DNA from: Xanthomonas arboricola pv. populi
Lineage (GTDB): Bacteria > Pseudomonadota > Gammaproteobacteria > Xanthomonadales > Xanthomonadaceae
Length of the DNA: 64,000 nucleotides
Direction: 5' to 3'
Assembly: GCF_002939945.1 (NCBI RefSeq)
Contig: NZ_MDEB01000004.1
Coordinates: forward strand, 1-64,000
Shown: piece after piece, positions 8,353 through 17,519 of the stretch
Numbering within the stretch: position 1 is the first letter of the stretch
How the letters are laid out: each line of letters opens with the position of its first letter
Notes under the pieces: generated by a model
The model's input: only the letters and a program-made list of their open reading frames with translations
The model's database searches: none
What the model was told of the DNA's origin: nothing
Program-made: the position numbers and the translations under genes

Positions 8353-9020
8353 ACGACACCATCCAGGCGATCAGTCGTAGTCTGAATGCGGATATCGACG
8401 CGTTGACTGCGGTCAGCCAGAACGTGGCGAACCTCAACACGCCCGGTTACCAGGGCGTACGCGCACGTGGCGACTTCGCTGCGGCCACTGGCGCTGCGGC
8501 AATGATTGTGCAACGTGGCGATGGCGCCCTGCGGGAAACGGGACGTGGGCTGGATCTGGCGCTGCGCGGCAACGGCTTCTTCGTGACACAGCAGGACGGC
8601 CAGCAGCGGTTGCTGCGTATGGGTAGTTTCGTGCGTGGCGCCGACGGCAGCTTGCAGACCCGCCAGGGGGCTGCGGTGCTGACCGATGCAGGGGCGTTGA
8701 CCCTGCCGCAGTCCGATATCCGTGTCGACGAACAGGGTGGTATCTGGGACGGAGATGCGCTGTTGGCGCATCTGCGCATCGTTGACGTGGCCGAACCGGC
8801 ACGCCTGATTCCCAGCGAGGGCGGCTATCGCTATGACGGCGTGACTGCGCCGTGGAAGGGAACCGTGCAGCAAGGCAGCGTCGAACAATCCAACGTCGAT
8901 GCGGCTGCCGAAACGCTGCAGCTCATCGAACTCTCGCGCCATGCCGAATCGGTACAGCGCGTGATATCCCTCTATGACCGAGCGATGGATACGGGCATCA
9001 ACCGTATTGGCGACAACTGA
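8349..9020 (+). CDS. flgF: Proximal-rod protein FlgF
   Basis: 223 residues with the axial-protein N-terminal motif (SQNVANLNTPGYQG near residues 23-36), a central LDLALRGNGFFV segment and a C-terminal coiled region (SNVDAAAETLQLIELSRHAESVQ). These are the FlgE/F/G family landmarks. It is slightly shorter than the usual ~250. It is placed directly before flgG, as in most flagellar operons, and its start overlaps the flhA stop. Confidence 0.88.
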   Translation: MNDTIQAISRSLNADIDALTAVSQNVANLNTPGYQGVRARGDFAAATGAAAMIVQRGDGALRETGRGLDLALRGNGFFVTQQDGQQRLLRMGSFVRGADGSLQTRQGAAVLTDAGALTLPQSDIRVDEQGGIWDGDALLAHLRIVDVAEPARLIPSEGGYRYDGVTAPWKGTVQQGSVEQSNVDAAAETLQLIELSRHAESVQRVISLYDRAMDTGINRIGDN

Positions 9021-9033
9021 CAGGACTGCCCTC

Positions 9034-9801
9034 ATGATCGACGCTCTCTACATCTCATCCACCGGCCTGCGCAGTCAGCAGCAGCAGATCGATGTGATCT
9101 CCAACAACGTCGCCAACATGCAGACGCCCGGCTTCAAGCGCGGACGCGTCAACTTTGCCGAGATCGCCAATGCGCCGGTGCCCGGCCAGGGAATCGGCCA
9201 GGCAAACAACGTGCATGGCGGCGGCATTCGCGTGAGCTCCACCTCCGTGGAATTCGGCGCCGGTGCGCTGCAACCCACGCGCAATCCCCTGGATCTTGCC
9301 ATCGACGGCGATGGTTTCTTCGAGATCGAAAATGCCAACGGCGAGCGGTTCTACACGCGCTCGGGTCGCTTTCATGTCGATGCCGAAGGCTATCTGGCCA
9401 CTTCCAACGGCATGCGCCTGTCGGCGGGAATTCAGATGCCGCAAGGCGCTGCGGATGTACTGATCTCTTCGGCAGGCGAAGTGAGCGCCAGGCTCGATGG
9501 CAGCGAGGAGCGAGCGGTACTGGGTAGCATCGACCTGGTCAGCTTCGTATCGACCGAGGGGCTGGAGTCACGGGGGGAAAACGTGTTTCAGGCGGCGGAC
9601 CGCTCCGGCGAAGCGATTCCGTTGGCTGCGGGCAGCAACGGCGCCGGAAAACTGCAGCAGGGTTATCTGGAAGCAGCCAACGTCGACATGATCGATGAGA
9701 TGACCGGGTTGGTGCTGGCGCAACGAGCGTATCAGCTCAATGCGCGCGTGTTGCAGGCATCGGATCAGATTCTCGAAACCATCAACAACCTGCGCCGCTG
9801 A
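9034..9801 (+). CDS. flgG: Distal-rod protein FlgG
   Basis: The ATG at 9034 gives 255 residues beginning MIDALYISSTGL, the family start; the longer frame from 8974 is rejected. It carries ISNNVANMQTPGFKRGR near the N-terminus, LDLAIDGDGFFEIE in the middle and a conserved end (VLAQRAYQLNARVLQASDQI, ETINNLRR). FlgG normally crosses the periplasm inside the P and L rings, whose genes follow. The stop overlaps flgA. Confidence 0.94.
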   Translation: MIDALYISSTGLRSQQQQIDVISNNVANMQTPGFKRGRVNFAEIANAPVPGQGIGQANNVHGGGIRVSSTSVEFGAGALQPTRNPLDLAIDGDGFFEIENANGERFYTRSGRFHVDAEGYLATSNGMRLSAGIQMPQGAADVLISSAGEVSARLDGSEERAVLGSIDLVSFVSTEGLESRGENVFQAADRSGEAIPLAAGSNGAGKLQQGYLEAANVDMIDEMTGLVLAQRAYQLNARVLQASDQILETINNLRR

Positions 9802-10511
9802 TGACCAGGATGCTTGCCCTGTTGTTGTTGATGTCTTGCGCCAGTGCGCAGGCCAGCAACATCTCGTCCGATCGACTGATCGCGACGGCGCGTGCGTCTT
9901 TGGAGGCATTATCCGGCACGCTTCCCGGTGACTTGATCCTGACCGCCGCTGCGCTGCCGGACTCGCAATTGGAAACGCAGATGGCCGCGACCACGCAGAT
10001 GACGCTGCAAGCCGGACGGATCGGCGGAGCCTGGCCGCGCAAGCGTGTGGGCGTGCCGGTCCGAGTGCTGGTCGACGGTGTGCCGACACAGACCAGGATG
10101 GTGTGGTTCACCGTGCAGTGGTGGCTGGAGCGGCCGACCTATACACGTGCATTTGCCAGTGGCACGCCGGGTGAGCAGGTTGTTGTAGTAGCTAAACGCA
10201 TGGACGTGGCCGGCGTGCTTGCCGTCGACGAAGTGGCAGCGTCAGGCGAGGCACCAGCGGCGGCACGCTTGAAGCACGCAGTGCGCGCAGGCGATCTGGT
10301 GCAGGCGCATGACTTTGCCGCCGCGCCAGCGATCGCGCGACGTGATCCGGTGACCTTGCGCATTCGCCATGGTGCGGTTGAACTGCGCTTGCCGGCAACT
10401 GCGGTGGCCGACGGGCAACCAGGCGAGGCGATTGCCGTTTTGCCACAGGGCACGCGCACGCCGGTGCAGGCACGTGTGGTTGCCAGTGGTGAGGTATCCA
10501 TTGAACACTAG
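9801..10511 (+). CDS. flgA: P-ring assembly chaperone FlgA
   Basis: 236 residues with a signal peptide (hydrophobic to residue ~16, cleavage near ASAQA-S) and a C-terminal SAF/FlgA domain containing VRAGDLVQAHDF and PVQARVVASGEVSI. FlgA escorts FlgI in the periplasm, and flgI follows two genes on. It overlaps flgG by one base and flgH at its end. Confidence 0.9.
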   Translation: MTRMLALLLLMSCASAQASNISSDRLIATARASLEALSGTLPGDLILTAAALPDSQLETQMAATTQMTLQAGRIGGAWPRKRVGVPVRVLVDGVPTQTRMVWFTVQWWLERPTYTRAFASGTPGEQVVVVAKRMDVAGVLAVDEVAASGEAPAAARLKHAVRAGDLVQAHDFAAAPAIARRDPVTLRIRHGAVELRLPATAVADGQPGEAIAVLPQGTRTPVQARVVASGEVSIEH

Positions 10512-11085
10512 AGACACGCTCATGCTCGCTGCGCTGCTGTCGGCGACGACGAGCCAATGTGCCTTCGCGCAGGAAAGCCTCATCAACCCGAATACGTATC
10601 GCGGCATCGCTGCCGACCGACGCGCTTATCGCGTGGGCGATGTGTTGACGGTGAACGTGCTCGAAGCTGCCAGGGCACGCTCCGGTGCAGCCACTGATGC
10701 CGGTTCGGACGTTCGCCTGAGTGGCACCGCAGGCAATAATGCCTACCGCGGCAGCTTCGACGCCGGTCTGTCAGGTGCCTCCAAGGGCAGCGCGGAAACT
10801 TCACGGGTGGGTGAGTTGCGCACGCAATTGTCCGTACAGGTCAAGGATGTGCTGAGCGATGGATCGCTGGTGGTCGAAGGCGAGCAGTCGCTGTTGATCA
10901 ACAAGGAAGATCAGCGCATCACGCTAAGCGGCATTGTGCGGCCGGATGACATCCTCGCCGATAACACCGTGTGGTCGCATCGGCTCGCCAATGCGCGTGT
11001 GGAGTTCAACGGCAAGGGCGTCGTTGCCGAGTCGCAACGTCAGAGTGTGGCCTACCGGCTGCTCAAGTGGCTGAGGGTGCTATGA
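10501..11085 (+). CDS. flgH: L-ring protein FlgH, apparently without a lipobox
   Basis: The TTG at 10501 has an excellent ribosome-binding site (GAGGT five bases upstream) and overlaps flgA; an ATG lies at 10522. The product (194 or 187 residues) has FlgH landmarks: YRVGDVLTVNVLEAA, the LSVQVKDVLSDGSLVVEGEQ strand pair and LSGIVRPDDI. FlgH is normally an outer-membrane lipoprotein, but the only early Cys lies in TTSQCAFAQ, with Gln before it and no Leu-Ala-Gly/Ala-Cys pattern. The leader looks cleavable by signal peptidase I after AFA. It is also shorter than the usual ~230 residues. Confidence 0.88.
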   Translation: MNTRDTLMLAALLSATTSQCAFAQESLINPNTYRGIAADRRAYRVGDVLTVNVLEAARARSGAATDAGSDVRLSGTAGNNAYRGSFDAGLSGASKGSAETSRVGELRTQLSVQVKDVLSDGSLVVEGEQSLLINKEDQRITLSGIVRPDDILADNTVWSHRLANARVEFNGKGVVAESQRQSVAYRLLKWLRVL

Positions 11086-12197
11086 ACCTGCGTTTGCTGG
11101 TGCTCTTGCTAGCGCTGTCGGCTGCATCTGCGCATGCCGCCCCGGTCTCCGATGTCAGGATCAAGGACATCGCGCGCATCGCGGGTGTGCGCGAAAATCC
11201 GCTGACCGGTTACGGATTGGTGTTTGGTCTTTCCGGTACCGGTGACTCGGCGCGCAACCGCGCGACCGTGCAATCGGTCGGCAATACGCTGCGCAATTTC
11301 GGTGTCAGCGTCGAACTGGGTGATCTGTCCAGCCGCAATGTCGCGGCAGTATTGGTGACGGCCAAACTTCCGGCGTTCGCCGAACCTGGTCAGCCACTCG
11401 ATGTGCAGGTCGCCTCGGCAGGCGATGCACGCAGCCTCACCGGGGGCACCTTAATGCTGGCGCCACTGAGCGGGCCCGATGGCAAGGTCTACGCCATCGC
11501 ACAGGGGGCGATTTCGGTGGGTGGTTATCAGTTCGAGGCGATCACCGCATCGGTACAGAAGAACCACCCGACTGTGGGCTGGATTCCTTCCGGCGCCACC
11601 GTCGAGCGGGCAGCCGCACTGGACGTTGCGGGCGAGCCGGGAACTTTGAGCATCCTGCTGGACGAAGCGGACTTCACCACCGCCAACCGCATCGCGCAGG
11701 CGGTGAGCGTCAGTTTGCCTGGCGTCACCGCAGAAGCGGAGCACGCGGGCAAGGTCGTCGTGCGCTACCGGGGCAATCCCAGTCGTGTGGCTCGCATCTC
11801 GCAGATCGAGAATGTACGGGTGACGCGCGAGCGGCCAGCACGCGTGATCATCAACGAGCGGACCGGCACTGTGGTGGCCGGTAGCAATATCCGTTTGGGT
11901 CAGGTGAGCATTTCCCATGGTGACTTGCGTGTGGAGATTTCCACGCGTTACAGCGTGTCACAGCCCGATGGGCTGCTAGTGCGTCCAGGCGCAGGGGTAC
12001 GCAGCGTATTGGTACCGGAGAGCACCATCACCACCGAAGAGCCGATCGCTCCGCTGGTGTCGGTCGCAGAAGGCGCAACAGTGGCCGATCTGATTTCCGC
12101 GTTACGTACCGCCAAGCTGACCACGCGCGACGTCATTGCGGTCTTGCAGTCCGTCAAATCCGCAGGCGCCTTGGATGGCGACCTGATCATCCAGTAG
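11082..12197 (+). CDS. flgI: P-ring protein FlgI
   Basis: The ATG at 11082 overlaps flgH (ATGA). The 371-residue product has a signal peptide cleaved near AHA-AP and then the hallmark RIKDIARIAGVRENPLTGYG, GTGDS and, near the end, TVADLISALRTAKLTTRDVI. Length and motifs are those of an intact periplasmic P-ring subunit. Presence of both ring genes argues that the machine crosses the peptidoglycan and outer membrane. Confidence 0.95.
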   Translation: MNLRLLVLLLALSAASAHAAPVSDVRIKDIARIAGVRENPLTGYGLVFGLSGTGDSARNRATVQSVGNTLRNFGVSVELGDLSSRNVAAVLVTAKLPAFAEPGQPLDVQVASAGDARSLTGGTLMLAPLSGPDGKVYAIAQGAISVGGYQFEAITASVQKNHPTVGWIPSGATVERAAALDVAGEPGTLSILLDEADFTTANRIAQAVSVSLPGVTAEAEHAGKVVVRYRGNPSRVARISQIENVRVTRERPARVIINERTGTVVAGSNIRLGQVSISHGDLRVEISTRYSVSQPDGLLVRPGAGVRSVLVPESTITTEEPIAPLVSVAEGATVADLISALRTAKLTTRDVIAVLQSVKSAGALDGDLIIQ

Positions 12198-12204
12198 GTT
12201 ACCC

Positions 12205-12582
12205 ATGTCACAAGATCTCACCGTCGACGCTGTGCGCATGGCCTTGAGCCTCAATAAGCTCAAGGCCGAAGTCACCAGCTGGAATATCGCCAATGCATCG
12301 AGCCCCGACGCGCCGGTGTTTGTCATTGATCAGAGTCGCACGGATCGCGTCTTGAATGCCGCGGCTGGCGCCAGCCCTGACGACGTTGCAGCACTGCTGC
12401 GCAATCCGGATTCGCCCACGCTGGCGATCGTGGACCAGTGCTATGACCGTGAACGCGCCAGTCTGGACGACCTGGTTGCCGAGTCGGTATCAGCGGGGCT
12501 CAACTATCAGGCACTAACCGAATCGCTGAGCCGGCATTTCGGCTTGATGCGTCTGGCGGTGACTGGACGGAGCGGCGCATGA
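12205..12582 (+). CDS. flgB: Proximal-rod protein FlgB
   Basis: 125 residues, normal for FlgB. The N-terminal helix (MSQDLTVDAVRMALSLN, WNIANASSPDAP) and the C-terminal helix with VSAGLNYQALTESLSR match the rod-protein architecture. Sequence is divergent, so the assignment leans partly on position before flgC and fliE. It starts seven bases after flgI and overlaps flgC by four bases. Confidence 0.8.
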   Translation: MSQDLTVDAVRMALSLNKLKAEVTSWNIANASSPDAPVFVIDQSRTDRVLNAAAGASPDDVAALLRNPDSPTLAIVDQCYDRERASLDDLVAESVSAGLNYQALTESLSRHFGLMRLAVTGRSGA

Positions 12583-12962
12583 GCATCGATGCAATCCTGG
12601 ATGCAAGCCGTGCGGGCATGCAGAACGAGCGGCTACGCATGGACCTGGCCGGGCGGCATATCGCAGTCGCCAATCAGCCGATCGATCCCCGCCAGCTGAC
12701 TGCATCGGCCTCTGCTTCGTTCGCCGAAACAGTGGGCCTGGGTGATGGCATGGATGCGGCGCGCAGTCTTGGAACGCGCATGGTTCTGGACCCGAAGAAT
12801 CCGATGGCCGATGCGCAAGGGCAGGTGCACTACCCGGAGGTGGACATGGTGAGGGAAATGACCAGTCTGATGACGGCCAGCCGGGGTTACGAGGCAAATG
12901 TGCGCTCGTTCAACGTGCTGCGCAGCATGGTATTGCGCGCTTTCGAGATTGGAGCCAAGTGA
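12579..12962 (+). CDS. flgC: Proximal-rod protein FlgC
   Basis: 127 residues with the FlgC end motif YPEVDMVREMTSLMTASRGYEANVR split over the last 45 residues and an N-terminal helix whose usual NxANxxT motif is altered to HIAVANQPIDP. Length is within family range. It overlaps flgB and fliE, consistent with coordinated synthesis of rod subunits. Confidence 0.87.
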   Translation: MSIDAILDASRAGMQNERLRMDLAGRHIAVANQPIDPRQLTASASASFAETVGLGDGMDAARSLGTRMVLDPKNPMADAQGQVHYPEVDMVREMTSLMTASRGYEANVRSFNVLRSMVLRAFEIGAK

Positions 12963-13258
12963 TGACGATTGCGGCGATTGGAGCGATTGGACCAGCACAG
13001 ATGGAGGCACTCGGTGCACCGGTAGCTGCAACCGGCGGCGTGAATTTTGGGGATGTGGTCGCACGTGGCATCTCTGGTGCGGATAGCGCCATCCAGACTG
13101 CGGACCAGCAGTTGCGTGCGATGGCCGCAGGCCAGGAGGTAGCGCCGCACGATCTGATGATTTCACTGGAAGAGGCACGTATGCACCTCACGTTGTTGGC
13201 CGAGGTGCGTAACAAGCTGGTCGAGGGGTATCAGGAACTCTCGCGGATGCAACTGTAA
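12962..13258 (+). CDS. fliE: MS ring-rod junction protein FliE
   Basis: 98 residues from the ATG overlapping the flgC stop; a GTG one codon earlier is possible. The C-terminal half carries the family pattern (VAPHDLMISLEEARMHLTLL then VRNKLVEGYQELSRMQL). FliE links the FliF ring and export gate to the rod. It precedes fliF by ten bases. Confidence 0.88.
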   Translation: MTIAAIGAIGPAQMEALGAPVAATGGVNFGDVVARGISGADSAIQTADQQLRAMAAGQEVAPHDLMISLEEARMHLTLLAEVRNKLVEGYQELSRMQL

Positions 13259-13268
13259 GGACACTGAC

Positions 13269-14648
13269 GTGCTTTCCTCTTTCAAAGCGACTTATTCGAC
13301 ATTGGCACCGATGCGCAAGCTTGGCCTGTTCATCGCCATGGGCGTCTTGCTGCTGCTGACGGCTGCCGCGATCTGGTGGGCCTTGGCACCCCGACAGGCA
13401 CTGCTCTTCGGTGAGTTGAAGCAAGCCGACGCCGCCGAGGTCTCGGCTGCCCTGGACGAATGGAAGATTCCACACAGCTACACCGCGGACGGGAGCGGCA
13501 TCCTGGTGGAACAGGGGGAGGTGCATCCATTGCGGATGCGTCTGGTGTCTGCCGGCGTTCCGAAGGGGGGGCATGTTGGATTCGAGTTGTTCGATACTAA
13601 TGAATTCGGTGTCACCGAGTTCGCTCAGCGCATCAACTATCAGCGTGCGCTGCAGGGTGAAATCGAGCGCACCATCGCCACGATTCCTGGTGTCGAGGCG
13701 GTGCGCGTGCACTTGTCGATTCGCCGCCCAGGTGTGTTCTTGGCCGAAGACAGTCAGTCCAAGGCATCGGTGGCGGTGTCGCTGGTACCCGGTGCAACGC
13801 TGACTGCCAAGCAGGTCAGCGGAATTCGCGATCTGGTTGCTTCGGCCGTGGATGGGCTGATGCCGGACGCGGTGGTGGTGGTCGGGCCGACCGGTTTGCA
13901 GCTAGCAGTAGGAGTCAACGATGCCGTCGGCGGTGCACAGGGCGACCTGGCACGGCAACTGGGAGCCGATTACGAGCGTGATATTCGCAAGATTCTGGAG
14001 GCGCAACCGTCCGCGGCAGGGGCATCGATCTCGGTCAATGTCGCACTGAACTTCGACAAAGTGCGCACCACCAGTGAGCGCACCTTGGTGGCGCCTGGCC
14101 AGGACCATGGGACGGTGGTGCGGCGTAGCTCGAGTTCCGATCGTGCACCCGAGGGCGGTAGTAGTGGGGTCTTGAACGAGCAGGTCGAGTACGCACACGG
14201 CACCGAGAAGCAGGAAATCACCAGGGCTACCGGACGGGTGGAACGGGTCAGCGTTGCGATTGCCTTACGCCAACCGTTGAGCGATATCGAACAAAGGCAC
14301 CTGCAGCGTTTGGTGATGGCAGCAATCGGTGGAGATGCTGCGCGTGGCGATGTTGTTGAGATTGGCGTTGGATCCACCGCGATACCCAGCCAACCTCTAG
14401 GTCAGCCGGCATTGGCAGCACGCAATACCGATCGCCCGGTTGTTGGTGCTCGTGGCGTTACGTCGGCTTGGCAAGCACGCCCGATGATCTGGCTCGTGGT
14501 CGCCGTTGTGCTTAGCCTGATTGTCGGGGTGCTGATAGGAAAAGCGGTCACGCGATCACGCAGCAAGCGCTTGAGCCGAGAGCAGAGCGAACAGGCAGCG
14601 CAAGAAATTCGGGCGTGGCTGCTGGGGCCTGCACATGAGCGCGTCTGA
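13269..14648 (+). CDS. fliF: MS-ring protein FliF
   Basis: A 459-residue protein starting at GTG 13269, shorter than the common 550-570. It has two membrane helices (about residues 18-40 and 407-427) flanking the ring-building domains, with the typical EFAQRINYQRALQGEIERTI and VRVHLSIRRPGVF segments. A 32-residue tail after the second helix holds EIRAWLLG, resembling the FliG-binding tail of FliF. The periplasmic region is trimmed, which accounts for the short length. It overlaps the short fliG by 14 bases. Confidence 0.92.
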   Translation: MLSSFKATYSTLAPMRKLGLFIAMGVLLLLTAAAIWWALAPRQALLFGELKQADAAEVSAALDEWKIPHSYTADGSGILVEQGEVHPLRMRLVSAGVPKGGHVGFELFDTNEFGVTEFAQRINYQRALQGEIERTIATIPGVEAVRVHLSIRRPGVFLAEDSQSKASVAVSLVPGATLTAKQVSGIRDLVASAVDGLMPDAVVVVGPTGLQLAVGVNDAVGGAQGDLARQLGADYERDIRKILEAQPSAAGASISVNVALNFDKVRTTSERTLVAPGQDHGTVVRRSSSSDRAPEGGSSGVLNEQVEYAHGTEKQEITRATGRVERVSVAIALRQPLSDIEQRHLQRLVMAAIGGDAARGDVVEIGVGSTAIPSQPLGQPALAARNTDRPVVGARGVTSAWQARPMIWLVVAVVLSLIVGVLIGKAVTRSRSKRLSREQSEQAAQEIRAWLLGPAHERV

Positions 14649-15099
14649 AGTCATGCGCAAGTCTGCGTTGCTGGCCAGTGTCATGCAGCCTGGCCAACGG
14701 CGGCGGTTGCTGGCGTCCTTGCCGGCTGCCATGGCCACGGAACTGCGTGCGCAGATCGCATTCGTTCGTCGTCACGGATGGGACGAGCCAACGCTGGTCG
14801 AGCCGGTGCTGCGCGGACCGGGTCTGACCATCGGAGATGCCGACGGCGGACCGGGTCTTGAAGACATCGTGCAACTGTCGCGTACGCTTGGTGCAGCGAC
14901 CCTGAGCCGCGTGGTCATGGCAACCGCCTCGGCGGACGCATCGTTCATCCTTGCGGCGCTCGAGCCTGCGCTGGCCAAGACGGTTCGCGCAGAACTCACA
15001 GCATCCAAGCCACTCCCGCCAGCGCTGGCTGCTGCCGTGCGTAATGCTGCCCACGCCCAGGCAACAGCGGTGTACCCGGCAATGCAGGTAGTGCCATGA
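14635..15099 (+). CDS. fliG: Short FliG-like switch/adaptor protein (154 aa)
   Basis: Position between fliF and fliH is that of fliG, but the product has 154 rather than ~330 residues. Residues ~8-60 resemble the FliG N-terminal helices that bind FliF. Residues ~80-150 (LSRTLGAATLSRVVMATASA, then LAALEPALAKTVRAEL) faintly resemble the start of the C-terminal domain. I see no middle domain with an EHPQ-type motif and no charged torque helix. It may anchor a cytoplasmic sorting platform without being able to generate rotation. The homology call is mostly positional. Confidence 0.65.
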   Translation: MSASEVMRKSALLASVMQPGQRRRLLASLPAAMATELRAQIAFVRRHGWDEPTLVEPVLRGPGLTIGDADGGPGLEDIVQLSRTLGAATLSRVVMATASADASFILAALEPALAKTVRAELTASKPLPPALAAAVRNAAHAQATAVYPAMQVVP

Positions 15100-15740
15100 A
15101 GCGTCTCGCCGTGTCATCCGACTGCCGTCCCTGGTATGCGCCTGTAGCAGGCGACGGTGACGACGCGACGCCTCCCGTCTCGCAAGAGCAATCCGTGATG
15201 GAAGATGCGCGTGCGAAGGGGTATCAGGAAGGGCTTGCACGCGCCCATGAGGAAGCCGCCTCGCTGGCACAGCGCGAATTGGAAAAAGTGACGGCGTCCC
15301 TGCAGGCCCAGGCTCACGCTGCGCACGAGGCGACCGAGCGGGTGCGCGTACAGCTGCAGAACCTGATCGCCGGCCTGGAGCAAGCCATCGACGAACAGGC
15401 GCAACGAAGTCATGAGGTAGCCGTGGAAGTGGCGTTTCACGCGGTTACGCAGGTCATTGGCGCCGCCTATGCAGATGGTCCCCTGCTGACGGAGCTGTGC
15501 CAGCGCGCACTGCGGCATGCCGGCCATCAGGCGGTAGCGTTGCACGTATCGGAGCAGGACTTGTCGCTTTTCTCTAATGTCGCGACCTTGCCGATTCATT
15601 GTGATCTTGCGCTACGACCAGGCCAGTGCACGCTTGAGACACGCGCTGGCAGAACCGAGTTCGGGCTCGAAGTCCGGCTTTCGGCGCTACAAACCGCGTT
15701 GTTGCACGGCCTGTCCACCTACTCGTCCGTGACGCGCTAA
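15096..15740 (+). CDS. fliH: Export ATPase regulator FliH
   Basis: 214 residues. The region ~35-100 is a charged, Ala/Glu/Gln-rich helix starting GYQEGLARAHEEAASLAQ, typical of FliH/SctL. The C-terminal domain has the QRALRHAGHQ and RAGRTEFGLEVRLSALQ segments that contact FliI. It starts four bases inside fliG and ends one base inside fliI. Confidence 0.88.
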   Translation: MKRLAVSSDCRPWYAPVAGDGDDATPPVSQEQSVMEDARAKGYQEGLARAHEEAASLAQRELEKVTASLQAQAHAAHEATERVRVQLQNLIAGLEQAIDEQAQRSHEVAVEVAFHAVTQVIGAAYADGPLLTELCQRALRHAGHQAVALHVSEQDLSLFSNVATLPIHCDLALRPGQCTLETRAGRTEFGLEVRLSALQTALLHGLSTYSSVTR

Positions 15741-17065
15741 TGCACCTGGCCCAGCATCTGACGACAGCCATCCAATCGGCATGCTACGTGCGTCGTTATG
15801 GCCGTGTCTGTGCATTTAATGGCCTAGTGATCGAAGCCGATGGGCCCGACGCGCGCGTCGGAGATCTTTGTGAGACGGTGGTATCGGCAGACGGACGTCG
15901 CGTGGATGCACAGGTGGTGGGGCTTCGAGACGGAAAGCTGCTGCTCATGCCGTATGGAGATATTGCCGGCCTCGCGCCCGGGGCAAGAGTGGAAACCACG
16001 ACAAGATCATTGAATGTCCCGGTTGGCAATGCCTTGCTGGGACGCGTGATTGATGCGTTCAGTCGTCCTCTGGATAGGCTGGGACCGTGTGCACTTGAGC
16101 GACACTACCCCTTGCATGCAGTGCCACCCAACCCACTGGAGCGGCGTGATATCACTCAGGTTCTCGAGACGGGCATCCACGCAGTGGATAGCTTGTTGAC
16201 GCTGGGAAAAGGGCAGCGCATCGGTATCTTCGCAGGCAGCGGGGTGGGTAAGAGCACCTTGCTGGGCATGTTCGTCCGCCATGTGAAAGCCGACGTGATC
16301 GTGCTCGCATTGATCGGCGAGCGTGGTCGCGAGGTCGGTGATTTTGTTCGTCATACGCTTGGCACGGAGGCGATGAAGCGCTGCGTGGTCATGGCTGCCA
16401 CTGCCGATCAGCCAGCACTGGTACGTACCCATGCTGTCCACGCCGCACACGCCGTTGCGGAGTTTTTCAGGGACCAGGGCAAGTCTGTCCTGTTGGTAGT
16501 GGACTCGATGACCCGGTTTGCCATGGCGCATCGCGAGATCGGCCTGGCCAGCGGCGAGCCGCCGACCTTTCGTGGTTACACGCCATCGGTCTTCTCGTGG
16601 TTGCCGCGGATTGCCGAACGCTGCGGAAACTTCGAGCACGGCGCAATTACTGCAATCTACAGTGTGCTGGTGGAGGGCGACGACCTTAATGAGCCCATTA
16701 CCGATCATATGCGCGCCATTCTGGACGGGCACATCGTGTTGGATCGCACGCTTGCCTCTAAAGGACATTATCCGGCAATCAATGTATTGGCCAGCGTGAG
16801 TCGTTTGCTCACCCAGCTCGCCACGCGTGAGGACGTAGAGCTCGCGATGCGTGTGCGTCGTGTACTCGCCATCCTGGAAGATTCGCGTGACCTGGTGGAA
16901 CTTGGCGCGTATCAACCCGGCGCCAACCCTGTGCTGGACCAGGCCCTGGATGCCTGGCCGCAGCTGGAAGCGGTTCTCAAGCAGGCACAGCTCGCCCCGA
17001 TGACGCGGTGTGAAGCCTTGAACGCATTGCTGCATGCACTGCCGTCGGAAAATGCACGTGTCTGA
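15740..17065 (+). CDS. fliI: Flagellar export ATPase FliI
   Basis: 441 residues of normal family length. Walker A is GSGVGKST at residues 166-173 and Walker B is VLLVVDSMTRFA near residue 255; GERGREVGDF and the EPPTFRGYTPSVFSWLPR block are also present. It is related to F-type beta subunits and forms a hexamer below the gate that helps unload substrates. All catalytic elements look intact, so the export function is probably live. Confidence 0.96.
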   Translation: MHLAQHLTTAIQSACYVRRYGRVCAFNGLVIEADGPDARVGDLCETVVSADGRRVDAQVVGLRDGKLLLMPYGDIAGLAPGARVETTTRSLNVPVGNALLGRVIDAFSRPLDRLGPCALERHYPLHAVPPNPLERRDITQVLETGIHAVDSLLTLGKGQRIGIFAGSGVGKSTLLGMFVRHVKADVIVLALIGERGREVGDFVRHTLGTEAMKRCVVMAATADQPALVRTHAVHAAHAVAEFFRDQGKSVLLVVDSMTRFAMAHREIGLASGEPPTFRGYTPSVFSWLPRIAERCGNFEHGAITAIYSVLVEGDDLNEPITDHMRAILDGHIVLDRTLASKGHYPAINVLASVSRLLTQLATREDVELAMRVRRVLAILEDSRDLVELGAYQPGANPVLDQALDAWPQLEAVLKQAQLAPMTRCEALNALLHALPSENARV

Positions 17066-17519
17066 CGACCATGCGCGGCGACAATTGCAACGGCTGACGG
17101 TGCTGGTACGCGTGCGCGACTTGCAAACACGCAAGGCGTCGCTGGTTTTGCAGAGAACGTTGCTTGAAAGCCGGCAGGCACAAACCCATCTAGAGGCATG
17201 CCAGCAGCGTGTTCATGCTGTCGCCTGCTGGAAACAACGATCAGAAAACGGCCTGCTACAGCTACAAACTTATCAAGCGGCACTGGAAGTCGAAGCTGTC
17301 GTGCATGCAGAGCAGGCGCATGCGTTGCTTGATGCGGACGCTCGCGATGCCCGCGTGGGCACAGCGCGGACCGCGCATTGTGGTGCCTTGGCAGAGGAGC
17401 GCTCTGTCGACGAACGCCATCGGCGCTTCTCCGAACAGACGCTGCGGTCGCAGGACCGCGCCGAATCGGACACCTGCGCAGAAATCTGGCTTGCAAGGAG
17501 AGCATCCGGTGGTAATTGA
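17052..17519 (+). CDS. fliJ: FliJ-like export stalk protein
   Basis: 155 residues from ATG 17052, which overlaps fliI by 14 bases. The protein is almost wholly helical and Ala/Gln/Arg-rich with heptad-like spacing, as in FliJ coiled coils that sit in the ATPase ring. Sequence is too divergent for a firm motif call; position after fliI and length (~150) support it. It carries several Cys residues, unusual for FliJ. Confidence 0.72.
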   Translation: MHVSDDHARRQLQRLTVLVRVRDLQTRKASLVLQRTLLESRQAQTHLEACQQRVHAVACWKQRSENGLLQLQTYQAALEVEAVVHAEQAHALLDADARDARVGTARTAHCGALAEERSVDERHRRFSEQTLRSQDRAESDTCAEIWLARRASGGN

